A stretch of DNA of 64,000 nucleotides, taken from Prevotella sp. UBA4330. Its GTDB lineage: Bacteria > Bacteroidota > Bacteroidia > Bacteroidales > Bacteroidaceae. The stretch is from the NCBI GenBank assembly GCA_002394385.1, contig DGTS01000036.1:5981-69980 (forward strand), in the 5' to 3' direction. Below, piece by piece: positions 61,640 through 64,000 of the stretch (position 1 is the first letter of the stretch; each line of letters starts with the position of its first letter). The position numbers and the translations under genes are program-made. The notes beneath the pieces were generated by a model that was not told the DNA's origin, did not search any database, and worked only from the letters and a program-made list of their open reading frames with translations.

Positions 61640-61775
61640 GTTCTGTAATAAGATTACAGGGTGTTCCAAGAATCTTGTAAAGGGATTACAGACGGTCTGT
61701 AAAGGTGTTACAAGCGGCTTGTAAAGCCATTACAAGGCATCTGTAACACTGTTACAAGCCGCTTGTAATAATGCA
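61640..61775. repeat. array of TGTAA-TTACA palindromes
   Basis: Four imperfect copies of (T/C)TTGTAA or TCTGTAA, a 6-7 nt gap, then TTACA(A/G)(A/G), follow each other between the GH35-like and GH67 genes, with GCGGCTTGTAA repeated. They could be operator sites or a repeat element; no gene is present in the 186-nt gap. Confidence 0.75.
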
Positions 61776-61787
61776 AAAAAAGTATTG

Positions 61788-63683
61788 TTAGTCCACGATG
61801 GGTTGCTTGCTGAACGTCTGGAAGTACTTCAGACACACGTCGCGCCACTCCTGTGCGTTATACACTTGGTGGTTCATGCGCTCCGTAACCTCCTCGTAGC
61901 GCTGTTTATCGACGTGCATCCACGCCCTGTTCCATGCCTCGCGGTGCAGTTTCACCTTCTCCACGCCGCGGTTGTAGTGCATGTTCAGTTCCTGCCATAG
62001 TGTGCGTCCGCTCTTCATCTTGTATGTCCAGGGCACATGGTGGAACCACAGCAGATACTCCTCGGGGCATGTCTCTATGTTGTCGTAGAGGCTGCGGTAA
62101 GGCTCGCGATACTGCGATGTGGCGTTGGTTCCGCGTGACGAGCGGTCGAATCCCACGCCTTCGGCATCTGCCTTGTGATAATACACCGGGCACCACTCAA
62201 TGGGGTATTCCGCCTTGAAGCCGTCAGGCTCGGGACCGTAGTGGTGGTCGAACTTGAAGATGTGGTGCAGTCCGAGTGGCATCATGTAGTCAACACATGC
62301 CTCGCGGCTCTCCATCATCACCTCGGTAATGGGCTTCACAAACTGCTCGTCCTGTGTGAATGTCTGGCAAAGCCATTCCTTGGCAATCTCCTCTGCCGAC
62401 AGTTGCGGGTTCCATGCCAGACGTCCGAAGGCATACCAGTTGGCCTGAGAGAAGTGGTGTCCGCACCAGTTGCGGTCGTCGCCGATATTTGCCACTCCTG
62501 CAATGCCGACAAGACTCTCTGGCGATACAAACGAGAAGAACTCCTTCCACATCGTGGCGAGATATACAAGATGGCGCGACTGTCCCAGATATTCCTGTGT
62601 TATCTGCAGTTCCACCATGTTTGGCGTCTCCTGAATCTGGTCGAAGATAGGGCTGTAAGGCTCGCGCGGCTGGAAGTCGAGCGGTCCGTTCTTGGTTTGC
62701 AGGATAACGTTCGGGCGGAACTTGCCGTCGAGAGGCTTGAACTCCGACACCGCCTGCTTCACGCGGTCCTCGCCTTTGTGGTTGGCACCATAGACGAAGC
62801 AGCGCCACATCACGATGCCGCCATAGGGCTGCAGGGCGTCGGCGAGCATATTGGCACCGTCGGCATGCGAGCGTTTGTAGTCGCCCGGGCCTGGCTGTCC
62901 TTCCGAGTTGGCCTTCACGAGGAATCCGCCGAAGTCGGGAATCAGCGCGTAAATCTCCTTTGCCTTCGCCTTCCACCATGCCGCCACGTCTTTGTCGAGC
63001 GGGTCGGCGGTCTTAGTTTCGCCCAGCGCCATCGGCGATGCGAAGTTTATGCTCAGATAAACCCTGATGCCGTATGGGCGCAACAGGTCGGCGTAAACCT
63101 TCACTGAGTCGAGATACTCCTTAGTGAGCATCTTCGGCGAGGCGTTCACGTTGTTCAGCACTGTGCCGTTGATGCCGAGCGAGGCGTTAGCACGTGCATA
63201 TTGGGTTATTATCTGGTTGTTGATGCTGCCTGCGTTCCAGAAGATGCTGTTGCCGGCATATCCGCGCTCTATCGAGCCGTCGAGGTTGTCCCAGTGGTTC
63301 AGGAGACGTATGCCGAAGGCTGGTGCCGAGAACTTTGTGAGGTCTTTTTTCAACTGCCCCTCGCCCTGAGTGCGCAGCAGGTCGTAAGCCCCGTAAAGCA
63401 CGCCGATGTCGGTTCCTGCCTCAATGGTGACGTTGTCCTTTGTGCCTTTTATGGCGAACGCGCCGTCCTTAGCGCCGTTCTCGCTCACCACGAGTTGCAC
63501 TTTCGCCCCCTGCCAGTAGTGTTTCAGTTCGCTGATAGCGATGTTGATTGTTTCCGACTGCTTGTTAGCGGTCACTTTCGCCTTGTTCACTTCGTTGTAA
63601 CGCAGCCACAGGTCGTGCCCGTCTTCTGCGCTTGCCGCGATGCAGTACAGCATTGTCGCGAGCAAGAAAAGCAAATTCTTCAT
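61788..63683 (-). CDS. alpha-glucuronidase, GH67
   Basis: A 631-residue exported enzyme (signal MKNLLFLLATMLYCIAASA) of GH67, which removes 4-O-methyl-glucuronic acid from xylo-oligosaccharides. It has an N-terminal beta domain (about 20-120), a TIM barrel with SINFASPMALGETKTADPLD, FLVKANSEGQPGPGDYKRSHADGAN and the EYLGQSRHLVYLATMWKE region, and a helical C-terminal domain. I start at ATG 63683 because the longer frame begins with a low-complexity Thr/Pro/Lys sequence. It lies 13 nt downstream of the AraC-type regulator gene, so regulator and enzyme may be read together. Confidence 0.93.
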   Translation of the reverse strand: MKNLLFLLATMLYCIAASAEDGHDLWLRYNEVNKAKVTANKQSETINIAISELKHYWQGAKVQLVVSENGAKDGAFAIKGTKDNVTIEAGTDIGVLYGAYDLLRTQGEGQLKKDLTKFSAPAFGIRLLNHWDNLDGSIERGYAGNSIFWNAGSINNQIITQYARANASLGINGTVLNNVNASPKMLTKEYLDSVKVYADLLRPYGIRVYLSINFASPMALGETKTADPLDKDVAAWWKAKAKEIYALIPDFGGFLVKANSEGQPGPGDYKRSHADGANMLADALQPYGGIVMWRCFVYGANHKGEDRVKQAVSEFKPLDGKFRPNVILQTKNGPLDFQPREPYSPIFDQIQETPNMVELQITQEYLGQSRHLVYLATMWKEFFSFVSPESLVGIAGVANIGDDRNWCGHHFSQANWYAFGRLAWNPQLSAEEIAKEWLCQTFTQDEQFVKPITEVMMESREACVDYMMPLGLHHIFKFDHHYGPEPDGFKAEYPIEWCPVYYHKADAEGVGFDRSSRGTNATSQYREPYRSLYDNIETCPEEYLLWFHHVPWTYKMKSGRTLWQELNMHYNRGVEKVKLHREAWNRAWMHVDKQRYEEVTERMNHQVYNAQEWRDVCLKYFQTFSKQPIVD

Positions 63684-63696
63684 TAGTGTTTGTTTA

Positions 63697-64000
63697 TTAT
63701 TGTTGTTTCGTTTCGGGGTTATCTTCGCTTTCGGCGTTGTTCTTGCTTTCGGCGTTGTTGGCTCTCTCGTCGCTGTCGTCGTGCTTCTGCTCGGCATATT
63801 CGGATGGAGTGATGCCGAAATGTTTCTTGAACACCGTCGAGAAGTGGGTCTGGTTGTTGAATCCCACGGCGTATGCCACCTGCGTGACGTTAATCTTACG
63901 CTGGCGTATGAGGCTCGCCGCCTGTTCCAGACGCAGGTTGCGTATGAAGTCGCCAGCCGATATTCCCGTAATCTCTTTCATCTTGCGGTGGAGTTGCGCA
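63697..64000 (-). CDS. C-terminal part of an AraC-type (probably hybrid two-component) regulator
   Basis: The gene continues past the window's right edge. The visible 101 residues are an AraC-family DNA-binding domain (LHRKMKEITG at its start, FIRNLRLEQAASLIRQ, VAYAVGFNNQTHFSTVFKKHFGITPSEY) followed by an acidic Asn/Glu-rich tail. In Bacteroidota this domain at the end of a long protein usually belongs to a hybrid two-component sensor controlling a nearby polysaccharide locus. The adjacent GH67 gene makes xylan-derived sugars the likely signal. The full domain order cannot be seen. Confidence 0.82.
   Translation of the reverse strand, partial: AQLHRKMKEITGISAGDFIRNLRLEQAASLIRQRKINVTQVAYAVGFNNQTHFSTVFKKHFGITPSEYAEQKHDDSDERANNAESKNNAESEDNPETKQQ

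Overview
The window looks like a chromosomal segment of a Bacteroidales bacterium, most likely Prevotellaceae (Prevotella, Segatella or a relative). The signs are Bacteroidota promoters (TTTG, about 20 nt, TAnnTTTG), SusC/SusD pairs, proteins ending in type IX secretion-like tails, a GH67 xylan-side-chain enzyme next to a likely hybrid two-component regulator, and the order rimP-nusA-infB followed by sufBCD and sufS. Genes are called from motifs, family-length logic and overlaps; no database search was run.

Left part (1-13.5 kb). On the minus strand are lgt, a CPBP membrane protease, three secreted proteins (one with HExxH, one aspartyl protease-PDZ), a membrane 4Fe-4S protein and a Crp/Fnr regulator. 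Then comes an AT-rich accessory region: a hicAB toxin-antitoxin pair, several decayed regulator fragments including a broken second copy of the Crp gene start, and a tightly overlapped four-gene minus-strand operon. That operon encodes a phosphoribosyltransferase-like protein, an ORC/Cdc6-like AAA+ ATPase, an unrecognised Rossmann-like protein and a solo N6-adenine-type DNA methyltransferase. It is the best candidate here for a little-described conflict or defence system. A tRNA-Asn closes the region.

Core block (13.6-28.7 kb). An S41 carboxy-terminal protease is followed by rimP-nusA-infB, driven by a textbook promoter with an attenuator-like hairpin in the leader. A frameshifted four-helix-bundle gene framed by heptamer repeats sits between nusA and infB. 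Next are sufB-sufC-sufD, a convergent DUF3857/transglutaminase-like gene with a remnant of an upstream paralogue, and sufS.

Middle (28.8-47.4 kb). This part holds secreted proteins, an acyltransferase, two divergent structured-RNA candidates (one with 6S-like architecture), a small basic protein that may be a BECR-fold RNase, three tandem SH3-like lipoproteins, a tRNA-Arg, a TonB-dependent receptor, metG, a WYL regulator, rnhB and an M6 protease. Its intergenic spaces carry several dispersed repeat families, and members of these families also lie in frame inside sufD, rnhB and a GH35-like gene.

Right part (47.4-64 kb). A minus-strand cluster SusC-SusD-zinc metallopeptidase-DUF4302 lipoprotein-secreted protein-M6 protease looks like a protein or peptide capture locus. 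It is followed by a xylan-related set: a GH35/DUF5597-like enzyme, GH67 alpha-glucuronidase and the C-terminal end of an AraC-type regulator cut by the window edge.
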